Source: Thalassia testudinum
Lineage: Eukaryota; Streptophyta; Magnoliopsida; Alismatales; Hydrocharitaceae
Assembly: GCA_037157565.1 (NCBI GenBank)
Contig: JAZHRO010000014.1
Coordinates: 95,759,501 to 95,823,500, forward strand
Length of the DNA: 64,000 nucleotides
Direction of reading: 5' to 3'
In this document: piece by piece, positions 33,867 through 45,612 of the stretch
How the letters are laid out: each line of letters begins with the position of its first letter
Position numbering within the stretch: position 1 is the stretch's first letter
Made by a program: the position numbers and the translations under genes
Notes under the pieces: generated by a model
The model's database searches: none
Seen by the model: the letters and a program-made list of their open reading frames with translations, nothing else
What the model was told of the DNA's origin: nothing

Positions 33867-35361
33867 TTGATGATCATATCCCACATGAAACCTATAAATA
33901 CAAGACCAAACCACTTAGAAAAATATTATGCTGCCTGTCTTGTATTTGCTTTAACTAACGGTGAACCTTTCTTGTTTGCATTCGGCTTCTGGATAAGAAT
34001 CAAAATAACAAATAATAGGTGGAATAACATGACTTTTAAAAAATTTTCTTTTACTGTATACATGCTTTCTTTCCGACACATTAAAATCTACTAATATTTT
34101 ATTTTTTCACATATAATTCAAAAAATATTAACTTTTAATTACAATCCATCATATCTAAACCTACAAACTCTCCCTCCTCTCTCACAACATCAGTATACAA
34201 ATCATTATAATCTCACTAAACAAATACCTTTTACATTTATTTCACTCTTATACTATCCCAATATTATACAATCTCCAACCAAACACAACGTTACCTTTTA
34301 AGCCACCCCATATATATTCCTTTATGACATGCACGTAAGCTTACGTGCATGAACACCCCTCAACGCCCTCCATTTCTCATCCACCTCTTTACATTCTTCC
34401 GTTGCACTCTCCTTTTTCTTGGACCATTCATTTGTACCATACAACTGGGAAAGACTTGTACTTAGATTCTCTCGAATCTTACCTGAAACTCTTTCAAACT
34501 GAAAAAAATGCTTTCCCCTGTATCTGTGTTTGGACCTAGCTAATATTTGGCGTGCATGCTTATACCAATGCCTATACTTATAATGATTTATTAATTAAAG
34601 GAACAGTCATATTTGCTTAAGAATTTAATTTCGTGCCAGTTTTATAAATATGCGGTTTGACAAAAAGAAAAAGGATACGTTTTCGATCATTAAACAAACG
34701 GTTCTTTTGCGCGTATCTTACTGTCTTGCGAGGGAAAAAAAACCTTGATGGATGTTCAAAACAAAACAAAACAAAACAAAACAAACTCTGTGCCACTTGG
34801 GAAAGATTTCTCAACTAGCAAGTAATCGTTTATGACGTTCCTCCGTAGATGAGTTCCCTTCATGCAAATTCGCTATTAATTTTCATCTGTATCCTTTCTC
34901 ACATACTGTGCTCATTGAGTCTAGTCGTAGATGGTAACTGGTGATCGTATCCGTACGTGCGCCCGCATGCATCCGCGCGCCTATGCCGACCACCCAACGA
35001 AGTGAATCCGTGAGTAGTCGGAAGATTCGTACAGACTAGATACGGACACTGAGTACCTGACGACTAACCAATCCTTCTTTGGGAAATTAACGAAAGAATT
35101 TTCCGTTAGCCGTGAACTTCCCGTAGAACGATATTCCTTTGGGATTTTTTTCTACCTACGTACCGAAGATCCATCTAGAAAATGAATTCAAATTTAGCAA
35201 ACCCGTGTCAAAAACTGTAGTCATCGTTGTCGTTCAAATCCAAATCCAAGCAAAAAGCTTTGATTCCCGTGAATTAAACAAGCAAAAGACAAGAAGAAGA
35301 AAACAAACGAGCCAAGGGGTCATAGAGTGAGTGGTACAATTCATAACTAAGCTAACTACTA
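33867..35361. other. Single-copy-looking intergenic DNA downstream of the CLE gene
   Basis: This AT-rich stretch has no LTR or transposase signature. A TATA-like ACCTATAAATACAAG (33889-33903) precedes an ATG whose frame closes after eight codons. An (AAAAC)n run lies at 34757-34784. The 34305-34395 segment is half of a direct repeat described separately. The frame at 34345-34539 has no domain. Confidence 0.4.
34305..34395 (+). repeat. Direct repeat copy 1 with perfect 24-bp palindrome
   Basis: This about 90-bp segment is repeated at 35362-35452. Positions 34327-34350 form a perfect palindrome beginning CATGCACGTAAG, containing two ACGT cores and flanking CATGCA (RY-like) words. Both copies continue with AACGCCCTCCATTTCT. 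Confidence 0.75.
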
Positions 35362-35452
35362 CACCTATATATTCCTTTATGGCATGCACGTAAGCTTACG
35401 GGCATGAACGTCTTAACGCCCTCCATTTCTCCATCCACCTCGCCACATACGT
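35362..35452 (+). repeat. Direct repeat copy 2, next to the CLE gene 3' end
   Basis: This copy has one mismatch in the palindrome (35384-35407) and ends about 10 bp from the CLE stop codon. It therefore lies in, or just past, the presumed 3' untranslated region. The first copy 1.06 kb away may mark a partial tandem duplication of the gene's 3' flank. Confidence 0.7.
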
Positions 35453-35462
35453 ATTATATTCT

Positions 35463-35965
35463 TCAGGGAGTCTCAGGCTTGGCGGGGCTTCCGTGGTGAT
35501 GCATTGGGTTGGGCCCGGACGGTGCGCTCCTCAAAACCCAGCCATTGAGATCCCCTACTTCTCGTTGATCCAGCAGCATTAGGCCTTTGAGTTTTACCAC
35601 CGTCGACGCGGATAGCTGCGAGAAATTAAATAAAGGGAATTCTTTTCTTATTTCTCTCATCTCACGTCGGAATTGAAACCATTATTATTAAGCTACACAA
35701 ATGCACATGACACAACTCTCCTGAAAGTAGACATACATACTTCTCTTTTACGGACGTTCATGGGAGGAATCCCCTCCAGTACTCCACTGAGATTCCTGGT
35801 ACCTACAAACACAGCAGCACATACACAAATATATTAATTGAAAGAAGGGGAAAGAAAACGGAGAGTGTAACAGATTGTTACAGCTACCCTGCCTTCACCT
35901 AAGCACAAAGGAAAGATATGGTTGATGAGAAGAAGAGAGAGCACAACCAATTTAGAGAGCCCCAT
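35463..35965 (-). CDS. CLE signalling peptide precursor, CLAVATA3/FON2-like, three exons
   Basis: Exon 1 (35965-35899) encodes a hydrophobic secretion signal, MGLSKLVVLSLLLINHIFPL. It ends at a good donor (TTAG|GTGAAG, phase 1). Exon 2 (35802-35741) follows acceptor TTTGTAG| and ends at GAA|GTATGT, phase 0. Exon 3 (35615-35463) follows acceptor TTTCTCGCAG|, encodes the CLE box RSAPSGPNPMHH followed by HGSP, and stops ten residues later. The phases join into a 93-codon frame, close to the 96 residues of Arabidopsis CLV3, which also has three exons. CLE peptides are secreted, trimmed to 12-13 residues and sensed by CLV1-type receptor kinases; CLV3/FON2 limits shoot and floral meristem size. Box position 3 is Ala where Val is usual. 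Gene family is near certain; the CLV3/FON2 role is inferred. Confidence 0.82.
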
Positions 35966-36030
35966 GATAGAAAGTGACGGTGGTGATGCAAGTGGTGGTG
36001 GTAGGTGACTATTGGGCGCTAGCTTTCGGA

Positions 36031-36040
36031 CTTTAAATAG
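36031..36040 (-). promoter_or_regulatory. TATA box of the CLE gene
   Basis: CTATTTAAAG on the minus strand lies 66 bp upstream of the exon 1 ATG, giving a predicted 5' leader of about 35-40 nt. It is the only good TATA-like site in the 150 bp upstream. Confidence 0.55.
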
Positions 36041-36636
36041 GGAAAATTCGATAGGGATGGACATGCATCATGTTGAGGTAGGTAGGTCCAGCTGCATTAA
36101 GCTTAGCGCAGGTATCGATAACTGGAGATTTGTTTGGATTAGATCACAGATGAGGAGTAATGGACATAAATTACGGCTGTACTGCAGGAGAGCCCCAGTG
36201 TGTCACTTCCGGCTTGCTAGATTGAGGTGACGGACACCGATGGTCCAGTGGTGGTGGCAGTGGTGTGGAATGATAACTGTTTTAAGGCGGCCGCTTCTGC
36301 TGCTGTGGGCACATCTATCTATCTATCCATCCATCTATCTTGATTAACGCAAAGCCCGTCATATTTGAATCGGATCTCGCTGTACGTACGTCCACTTCAA
36401 CACACGTCTCTACCGTTACCTCAGGCGCTGCTCACATGCTCAAAGCTGTCTCATTTTTTTTATCGATCGGGTGGCGGCGTTGGATGGTGATTTCCAAGAT
36501 ACAAAATATATGATTATTCCTCCAGAAGAAGTAGTTTAATTAATGAGAAAAAGTTCATCTTGAGTAGCAAAGCAATTTCTAACACTCGCTCGCCGGTCAT
36601 TCGCAACCTTATACTAAGAAGATACGGTTGTGAATG
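36041..36636 (-). promoter_or_regulatory. Upstream region of the CLE gene
   Basis: About 600 bp separate the TATA box from the LTR of element G. It holds a (TCTA/TCCA)n microsatellite at about 36307-36342 and several TAAT/ATTA words. No gene is visible. If G inserted after the gene arose, it caps the promoter at about 0.7 kb. Confidence 0.4.
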
Positions 36637-37309
36637 TGTCAAAATATTGAGGATAATCTGCAAAGTTTTCTTACCACTTTGTAGTGGTTTAGCAAATCAC
36701 CAATCGAATGCCAAAAGGTAGAATGAAATTTAAGGGAACTGATCGGGAGTAAAAAGTACTTTTGAATTTAAAATTTTACAAGAAATTCAATAAGCGATCC
36801 GATTATGAAGATAGATGGTCAATAGGTAGATTCGACCCTACCCGATCTCCCTCTACTCGTAAGGATGTGAATTTGTCCACACATAGGCAGGTTCGGAAAG
36901 ACCCAACCAGCCAAAGTGCTCGATTTTGGCCAATGTTAGAAAGATGATAAAAAAGTTCAAGACATCCATATACCAACAACAACGATGGTATTACCGTCGT
37001 CATTAATAGCCCGACAGCATACACAGCCTGACAACGGATGTATCCGATCAGAAGATCCTATGGCAGGATTATCCCCCAATGCTATAAATAACAAAGAGAG
37101 ACCCTCAAGACTCTCTCTTAAGCAATCTAAGAGAAATAAGAGATTGTATTACCACTTCATTTTTACTAGTGAATATTCGGGAGCATTGTCCTCCCCAAGA
37201 TGTGCACCCCTCGTGGTGGAACTAGGCCACCAATCTTCTTATTTCCCTTGCGATTGCTAGTTCTTGATTCGTTGAGTCAGACTCTTCGATCACTTAGAAG
37301 GTCCGATCA
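36637..37309 (+). repeat. 5' LTR of element G (left edge uncertain)
   Basis: A TATA box GCTATAAATA (37081-37090) and an end at ...CCGATCA (37309), three bases before a degenerate primer site, mark this as a 5' LTR of a plus-strand element. The left edge is set provisionally at TGTCAAAATATTGAGG (36637) and could be elsewhere between 36590 and 36750. Confidence 0.5.
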
Positions 37310-37311
37310 AT

Positions 37312-37329
37312 TGACGCTGTATGTGAGAA
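37312..37329 (+). other. Degenerate primer-binding site of element G
   Basis: TGACGCTGTATGTGAGAA resembles TGGCGCCGTCTGTGGGAA, which as I recall follows the LTR in Tat-lineage Ty3 elements. Most differences are G-to-A or C-to-T, as expected from decay of methylated cytosines in an old copy. Confidence 0.5.
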
Positions 37330-37372
37330 ACAATCATCATTCGATTTCATTTTCTGATCAAAAATCCTGGCG

Positions 37373-38132
37373 ATGGCTCCAACCACTCGCAACTCCTCTC
37401 GTGGTCATCCTAAGAGAGCCCAAGTAGAGTCTAGTGTCTTAGTGTCCAAGGGACACCCTCAACACACCAGTCGTAGTAAAGAGAAGTTGACCCAACATGT
37501 CTGGCTGCTCGAGACCCCTGGGCAGGATCCCCTTCTCGAGATGCAAGTAAGAGAGGAGGAGTTTGAGGCCAAACTGGCAGCTCTAAAGACGGAGCAACAA
37601 TCTATCGCAGACAAACTCCTCGAGTTCAAACAGATTAAGGAGTTCCACAAAATTCAGCCAGAGGAGTCCTAGACTTCGAGCCCCGAAGACGAGCAATTGA
37701 GGTAGCGTCATATGTTGGAATAGAAGAACACATGGTTGCATGAACAACTAGAAAATCTAAAGCACGAGCTCTATAGCTAGAGAGGAGAAGTTCGTCCCAA
37801 CCCACTAAAAGCTCTACGCCTGCCTTTGTTAGGGGAGCAGTCAGGGGCTGAACTCCTATCCACCAATGGTGAAGGCTCTATACCGGAGATCATCTACCAG
37901 GTCACCCGGACGATGAAGGATATATGCCCACACACGTATGTCACCACCTATCCATTCACAGAGTAGGTCATGACAACCCCCTGCCCTAGAAGTACAAGCA
38001 GTTCATCATTGGCCTATATGACGAGACGGCGAACCCCAACAACTTCATTAGAAGCTATCGCCAGATGATGCCGATGCGCGGCTACCTAAATGAAGTACTT
38101 TGTCGAGTATTCCCATCATATCTGTCTGGCAT
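37373..38132 (+). pseudogene. Element G gag, 5' part (Tat-like Ty3)
   Basis: The frame opens with MAPTTRNSSRGHPKR, passes a coiled-coil-like stretch (EEEFEAKLAALKTEQQSIAD) and meets a stop at 37670. Frames further on read KYKQFIIGLYDETANPNNFI and MMPMRGYLNEVLCRVFPSYL, the start of the Gag core of Tat-type Ty3 elements. Stops and frameshifts show it is dead. It is interrupted at 38132 (CTGGCAT) by solo LTR V and resumes at 63740. Confidence 0.75.
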
Positions 38133-39387
38133 TGATGGGAACACCATCATGAGCCACAACTAGCTTAATTTGGTCTTATAAAGTCAATAAAAGCTCCTAC
38201 ATATCAGTCATAAAGTCTCTAGAGTAGGGAGAGTTGTTTTGAGAAGAAAAGATGAAAATAGTGTTATTTCTATAATTTTACCATCTTATCACAAATACAG
38301 AATAACCATGGGGTATTCTAAGGATTTATTAAAGGTCATTTAGTCACTAATGCCTAATAAGTAGTTCCATGCAGACAGAAACGGGTTTTCACGCATTTCC
38401 ATAATTAATGGACATCTGAAATCCTAAAAATAGACCAACTTAATTAATGAGGTTCTGGTCATGATAAAATTCATCTAAACCCTCTAAAAATCATAGAAAA
38501 ATATTCTTTAGGGTTTGACATCTTTGATTTGATCATAATAACCCATTTTGACTTAAAATAGAGTCATAGACAGATTATTACCCTAATTTGGGATTTTGCA
38601 TAAATTACCTAGTCAAAATAAGTCAAAACCATAATCCAACTTCACCATTGGTATCCTCGGGTCTAAATTAGGCTTACACCAAAATTTGGGCCCAATCAAA
38701 GATCGCCTTGATCAAATTTGCATTTCAGTCCTGTCTATTCCACAAGTACCCCTAGCTTTTGAAATTCATTACAAATAGGCCCTATCTTTGTTGTCATTCT
38801 TTGCAAAAAGGTCCCGCTGCCATTATCAACAAGGAATCCTACTCCAGCGAGCTTCTTTTGGCAAGAACACAATGATTTCTTGACAAATCCTTCTCAAAAT
38901 TGAAAGTAACATTCATTAGGTAATGTCCTTCCTATTGAGCCATGTCCAAGCCTCCAATTCTTTCCTAATCTTTTATGTGAATGCATGAGAGATGTGGGAA
39001 TCCTACTCCGACGAACCAAGATTGAAAGCTTGGTTTCCAAGCTTCAAACCTCCTTATAAGGCCTATTTGAAGACTCCTGAGGACAAGCCGTTTTCTTCAT
39101 GCTCATTTTTGGCCGGAATACCTCTCCTTCCTCTTTCATCTCCAACCGAAAAGCTCCACGACATCCAGCAATTTCCTTCGACCACTCTCCTCATCTGCTT
39201 GTAATACCAACAACGAATTCTCTGTCCTCTCCTTCTTTCGTGTCGCGCCATACCAGCGGGCCCCTTAATCCCCTTCATCGTCACCAATTCTCTCCCACTG
39301 GAGCTCTCTTCGTCTTCGACGCCAGCCACACCACACCCGGTGTCCCTTCTCCTCCCAGTCGTCTGCTACCTACTCAAATCATTTTTC

Positions 39388-41690
39388 TCCTTGTGCAGCA
39401 ATCATAGGTCTTAATTGACCTAAATTAGGCTAAGACTTAGCATAAGTTAGGGTAATTCATGCATGCATAAGCATTACTAGCACCTTTATTGCTTTCTTTT
39501 AGCAATGCATAAAATAATGCTATAATGTATTGATTAGGTGCATTTTGTCAATTCCAAGTAATAAGCTGATCAGAAGCTAGATCTGAAGTTAGATCTAAAG
39601 CTGGATCTAAAGAATAAAGAATAACTGGTGTTGCAGCAGAGTTGGAGCAGAAGACTTAGATTAAATGTAGTAGATAATAATGTAAGGGAGTTAAGGTATG
39701 CTATTCTATTAAGTAGGAATAAAGAAATAAATTGTGAAGAACTTAGGTCCATCCTGGCCTTAGGATAGCCTAGAAGCTTCCCCAAGCCTTAGCCACCCTT
39801 AAATTAGGTCACCTTACCCTAGGAAACCTTAAAACCCTAATTCCAGCCTCTATTTGGACGTCCAGAATCCTTAGCCAACTCATGCACACCTTAAACCCAC
39901 TTCTGTAGTATTATTGGATGTCCAGACACTTGGTCAGATATCTAATTTCTGCGTAATACCAAAGACAGAACCTAGAATCCCACCTGACTCTGATTAGACA
40001 TCCAGACAATAAGTCTAGACTTCTGATTTTTCACTATAAGACGTCTGATAACTTTATTGGACATCCGGAATTGCCCTCCAGACCCACTGTAAGTCTTGAT
40101 CTTGGATCTCTAGCTCCCTAAACCCAATTCTAACACCCTAAGACCCTAAATTAAGGTGCCCTAACCCTTGTACATCACCTTTAGACCTCTCTAAGGACCT
40201 AATTAGGTCCTAACTAAGCCTAAGTGACTTGGATCTTAGTCAATTCCATCAGTCTATTCAATTGGACTCATTGAGTCCAATTGAGCCCTGATCTTAGCAC
40301 ACACTAACCAATTGAACTCAGTGAGAGTCTAATTGACCTAGACCTAACTTAATTGAGTTGTTTTACTATCAATTAGGTTTCCACACACACAATTAAACTT
40401 GTATTAAGTTTAATTGCACTTTGCCTTAGTGAATTAGGGTTTGCAACCCTAATTTGAGACCTAACCTAGACCTAAACCCATTAGAACCTATCCTAACCCA
40501 CCTAACCACTTAAGGCACGACCACACACACACACACACACCCGTTCACGCACTTCCACACCACCTAGAGTATTCTAGGACCTTCCAAAGGTGGTGCCACC
40601 TTGGTTGCCAAAAATAACAACCAAGGATGAGTCTTCTCTTAGATCCACTTTTCGTGGATCTAAGAACCACCCTCTCTCTCTCCTTGGACGGCCACACTTG
40701 GAGCTTTCTCTAGAGAGTTCCACACTTCTGTAGAGATTCTCCCTTAGGTCTATAGAAAGACCTAAGGGGTGGCCATTTGCACCCATTCACTCTTGGCTCC
40801 ATTTTAGCTTAGCTTCATTCCACCTCCACTCCACCTTCACGAGTAGCCTCACCATGGCCACCACCATCTCCACGCCAAGATGTTGGATCAACTCCTCAAC
40901 CTCTCTCCAAGGGTCGGCCTAAGCACCATTGGCCACCCCTCCTTCTCCTCTCAACCAAGTTAAAGGCCATCGGAGCCCATCTCTGAATGCCCTTAGTTCT
41001 GATAGATTAGACTATAGCTCTTCATAGTTTTACTACTTTATTTACTACTTAATAATGTAGTTCTATATTCTCCCCCAATGATTCATGCATAATCCCCCCT
41101 TAGATTCATGCATGCAATCATTTTCTGCTAGCCAGATTTGTGTTTCCAAGCATTCCTCTATAAGCTTTCCAAGAGCTTCATGTGACAAACACCATCATGA
41201 ATCAAAGAAAATCTTTTTCTATATATATATCTATGTGTGAAAATCGCCATGAGCCTTGTTGCAATATTTTTTTTGTGTGATTAAAGTTGCCTGCTCTTAA
41301 TTACTATCTGTTGCAACTAGCATGTCGGTACCTGAAAATATCGAAGATCTAACTATTAACGCATTTTCCGTAAACAACCACTACATAACTAGAATCATGC
41401 ATACTGAAACTCACACTTTCATGTTTGTCATCTACCTAACACATGAGCACATAATTAGGGATAATAATGAAAGTGGCCAAACATTAATCCGACGATTAGA
41501 AACCAGTGAGCAATTTTAAGCAAGTAGAGTGAGCGAGATCGATTTCAAATCTGCATTTCCATAAATGCCTCCCAGAGATGAACGACCAGGACTCCAAGTC
41601 TCGTTATGTTAGAAATTATTTTTGTTGATCGTATTTCACAACTGTACTACAATGCATTTCTGATCAATTACGCGATCTACGATCCGAACA
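39388..41690 (+). repeat. 5' LTR of element W
   Basis: The start is mutated (TCCTTGTGCAGCAATCA against TGATTGCACAGCAATCA in the other LTR); the end is CCGAACA. The TATA position (40750) reads CTATAGAAAG, weaker than in the copy at 1-1172. U3 contains four spaced copies of a GGAYGTCCAGA-like motif (39857-40080). The U5 block is at about 41566-41600. The frame at 41322-41519 recurs in the other LTR but has no domain. Confidence 0.85.
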
Positions 41691-41692
41691 AA

Positions 41693-41710
41693 TGGCACCG
41701 TTGCCGGGGA
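41693..41710 (+). other. Primer-binding site of element W (tRNA-Asp type)
   Basis: TGGCACCGTTGCCGGGGA has one mismatch from the tRNA-Asp-type site and lies two bases after the 5' LTR. Confidence 0.88.
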
Positions 41711-43508
41711 GGCAACGTCATTTTTTATTTCAATCTTTAGAATTATCATTGATAAATCTTCCTCTGCTTGTCTTTTGATGTGCAGGAAAATAGGAAAAAT
41801 GGGATCTGCGTATACAATGAGCGCAGAAAAAATACCCGGTGCACATCATATCTTTCTTAGTCTAGGTTTGATTTGAACCTTAGGTTAGATTTCCTTCTAG
41901 CTATTTCATTTGAAAAAAAAAAGCCTATTTATTTTCGTGAAAAAAAATAAAAAAAGGTAGTTAGAATAGGTTTCCCTTTTTGAATTTTAGGATTAGTTGG
42001 TTAGTTTTGAAAAAAGAAAACAAGAAAAAAAAAGAAAATTTGAAAATCTTTTGAAAAAAAAATCTTTCTTAAAAAAAAAAAACACATTTTGGTGGAAAGT
42101 TTGAATTTCAAATTCAAACACCTTTTCAAAAACTTCCCCACCACTCTCTGATTTTCGGCCAATCTTCAAATTCTGACTTAAAAATTCAATTGCCAAACAC
42201 TTAATGAGTGTAAATTTATGAAATTCAGGTTAGATCTTCATATTTAAACCACCTTTCAAACAACACCATTCATTTGAAAAAATTCCAGGTAAAAGAGTTT
42301 TAAAAATTCACGAAGTGCAAGATGGTCGGACTGACCCAAATTTGGAAAATTTCAAAATTCAAAAAGAAATTTCGAGCAATTTGTAAATCTGTTTTGAGTA
42401 AAAACGGTGGGGTTTGAAAGCTGATCTCATTGGCTTTAATTTTCATATTTTTCCTGAATTTTTGAAGGTCATGTGATACTGTTTCAAAGTAGAAAATTAA
42501 CCAAAGGTTAAAATTCTAGATCTGACCTCTTGAAATTTAAAATTCTCTAGAAATTCGGTTGAAATAGTAAAAATTACAAAAAAATATTCTTTGAAAAGAC
42601 AATTAAAAAAGGAATCTTCTTGCCAAATTTCAACTTATTTGGGTTCCAATTTTCGCCAGAGAGGTATTTTTATTTCTTGGTTTACTGAAAAAAAAGAAAA
42701 AAAAACCTAGAATTGCATGAACCATAGGTTATACCTTTAGGGTTACATTTTAGAGACCACATTTGAACTAACCTAGACTTAGTCAAGTCTAGTGTTTAAC
42801 CGGTGAGCTTGGTCATCTTGTGGGCCACTCACTACAAACCCCAATGAAGGAAAATGGGTTGAAATTAATTTTAAAACACGTAAGCAAACCCGAATTCGTT
42901 GTTGTACTACTGGGTGGCTTCAACCTCTCTTGCCGAACCTGGTGAGTAAGTCTTTGGGGCAGTGTCAAATGACCGTGGCTTGGGGGTAACGGAACTGGAG
43001 GCTTGAGACGAAGGAAGAACCTTCCCCTTAGTCCCCTCGTAACCAGACTGGCTGGGTTAGCTTGAGAGGTGAGAATTACTTTCAGTTGGTTGAACAATGA
43101 ATTTTCTCTTCATGAATTAGAACTTTAAATGAAAAATCTGGTCATCTGATCATAAGGACCATTTGATTTATAGGGCCTTATCCTTGTCTGGCTGGCTACA
43201 CCAACCTAGGGGTTGGCTGGTGCATGTGAGGAAGGAGGTCACTCAGACCTCGATTGGTTGAACCTTGGAAGCTGCACCCAAGGAGGCGAGTCAGTTCGCC
43301 TGGGCCATCTTCTCCCCCACCCTGTTCTTCTATCTACTTAGCCGCAATGGCTAACCTTGGATCTGGACCTAATTAGGATCCAGAAGAGTTGGACCCACGA
43401 GCTTATCTGAGAGCCTGGGTCACTGAATCAACTCAACCTTGGGATCAGAACCCAAGGTGTCGAAGATAACTTTTCGCTTTGCCTGATCCTTCTCCTTGAG
43501 TTATCGAA
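41711..43508 (+). other. Leader of element W (no gene seen)
   Basis: This long AT-rich leader has A- and T-runs (41911-42080, 42690-42705). TTTTGATGTGCAG|G at 41785 is acceptor-like, 75 bases after the primer site. The minus-strand frame 42813-43097 has no domain. Confidence 0.55.
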
Positions 43509-43834
43509 ATGGTTAACCCATATCCTGACCCTAGACATTATGACCTGTACTATTCAACTCTTGAAAGGACCACATCTTATAACCCAGGATATGGATTTCA
43601 CACTCCTGCTTCTCACACATGGAATATGCATAGACTTGATTCACCCCCTGGAACCCCTGAAGCACTTCCAGTGCATATGCGACCGCATTATAGAATACAG
43701 AGAGCTATAGCTAGCGCTAAGGAAAAGGTTGCATCCTATCTACACGAAATCCAAGCTGTCACTGAGCCGAACCAAAGACAAAGTTGGATTTCGTATCAAC
43801 ACGCTGTGATGGAGCTCCTTTAGGGAACAACAGG
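43509..43834 (+). pseudogene. Element W ORF, N-terminal part
   Basis: A 104-codon frame starting MVNPYPDPRHYDLYYSTLER ends at a TAG (43821-43823) and then runs into the Z insertion. The middle (PHYRIQRAIASAKEKVASYLHEI) looks helical. The same frame remains readable after Z, with further stops. No known domain is visible. By position it corresponds to the start of the long O ORF, with only weak similarity in the helical part. Confidence 0.5.
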
Positions 43835-43839
43835 GATAA

Positions 43840-44553
43840 TCATCGCGAAAATACATGATTTGTTAATTAGGCAATTTAGTGTCGTTGGAACACATAATTC
43901 TGCTTTCGCTTTTAAAATTTATAAGACCTAGATAGTGGGGTATCTAGGGTCATCCAAGGAGGCAACTTTGCAGAAATTAAATCTCTTGCTTGGAAAATAA
44001 ATCTCAACTTTCTTTTTGGTGTTTTAAAATATTTAATTTTTGTTTTGAAAGAACTAAAGCAACAAAAAATTGATGGTGGGAAGATGGCTAACACCTAAAT
44101 TTACTAAACTAGAACCTAAGTGACAAGTAATTTCGCTCTCTAAGCTCACCTAGGTATGTGGGAACCTAGAGTAATTAGAGAGAGGGTGTGATTATACTAA
44201 GGTAAAAGTAAAAGAAAACAATTAGGAAAAGGCAACTTTACTCAAGGAGAAAAAATGTTTTACAAACCCTAGTAGAGGAATGCTTCTACTACTAGATAAT
44301 TGCAACAAATAAAATAAAACACAAATTTTCCTGAATTGTTGGTGAAGAGGGGAAGCTCCTTTCTCCAGGCTTAGTGGCTCCTAGGCTTGAAAATGGTTCC
44401 TCCTCCTTCCTTGCTATTCTCCTCCAAGATGGTGTCCCCCAAGGTGGAAGCTACCACCTTCAATTCTCCTCCTCCAACGGTGGACATCCACCCTAGGTCC
44501 TTCTTTGCCTGGCAATCCTCCTTGAAGTAGAATGCTCCTCCTCCTTGGTGTGG
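43840..44553 (-). repeat. 3' LTR of element Z, U5-side piece
   Basis: Nearly identical to 53228-53941. The outer end reads TCATCGCGAAAA where the other copy reads TGATCACGAAAA, so its terminal CA (minus-strand sense) is mutated. It is interrupted at TGTGG (44549-44553) by solo LTR S. Confidence 0.85.
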
Positions 44554-45376
44554 TGATGGGTCGGACCGAATAGGTTGTTAATATGATATTTTTATCGTTG
44601 AAATGTGTATAGTGGTTAACCTAATTCAGACCTAACCATCTCTTTACAAAATTTTTTAACCTGGCCTAATTGATTTTATCTTGTCGCTTTTAGGCCCAGG
44701 GTAGAACTCAGGGAAGTGGGGTTCAAGTTGAGTTTCTACGTTTTCCTTAAAACGCGTCTCTTCCATTCGTTTATTGTGTTTTTGGTATTTTTCTTATTTA
44801 GGTTTTTTTCTGGTAATCCTTGTTCTTGAGGCACACCCTCAAAATTGTGTCCTTGGCTTTTAGCCAAAACAGAGTTTCAAAACACGCCTTGCTACTTGCA
44901 AGACGGGGTACCTACAAATCAAAGATTATCTTTTCACTTTTATACCTTTTTTTTTATCTTTTTACTAAGAACGAAGCTAACAAACAGAAAGTAAATATAG
45001 TAGCTATAGATATATATTTATATGTAGTATATATATAAAGGGGTGGGGGTGAAGGTGACGATGGAGTGTAGCACTATGTCGAGTCAGTCGACGTCTAGAG
45101 AGACGCAACCAACACGACTAGGTGCCGCATGGAGTGTGGATGGAGGATGGATGATGTATGGGACCACGCTTTTTTTGTACGCGTGTATCAGGAAATATCA
45201 GCAACTTGTGCAGATATTCCCGCGATACAGCGTATAGTAAATAACATGAAAATATATGTACATATGTATGTATATAAGTAAATATATCTATATATATATA
45301 TATAAATGTATAGTTATATATGTATAGATATATATATATATATAGATATATATGTGTTTATATATATAGGTGTATA

Positions 45377-45407
<31 letters not shown>

Positions 45408-45427
45408 GTATATAGATATGTATATAA

Positions 45428-45462
<35 letters not shown>

Positions 45463-45581
45463 TATATGTATAAGTATATAGATGTATATATAAGTAGATA
45501 TATATATATATATATTATATATATATGTATATATATTATATATATATGTATGTATACATAACTATATAGATATACTATGTG

Positions 45582-45612
<31 letters not shown>

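Noticed and set aside
35834..36064. Longer 76-codon reading of the CLE first exon starting at MSIPIEFSL
   Set aside because: The upstream Met lies at or above the TATA box; the downstream Met (35965) gives a clean signal peptide, and the frame past 35899 is intron.
41322..41519. 65-codon frame in the W 5' LTR, similar at 60364-60555
   Set aside because: Both copies are in the LTR U5 region and differ by several amino acid changes and a different end; too short and without domain support.
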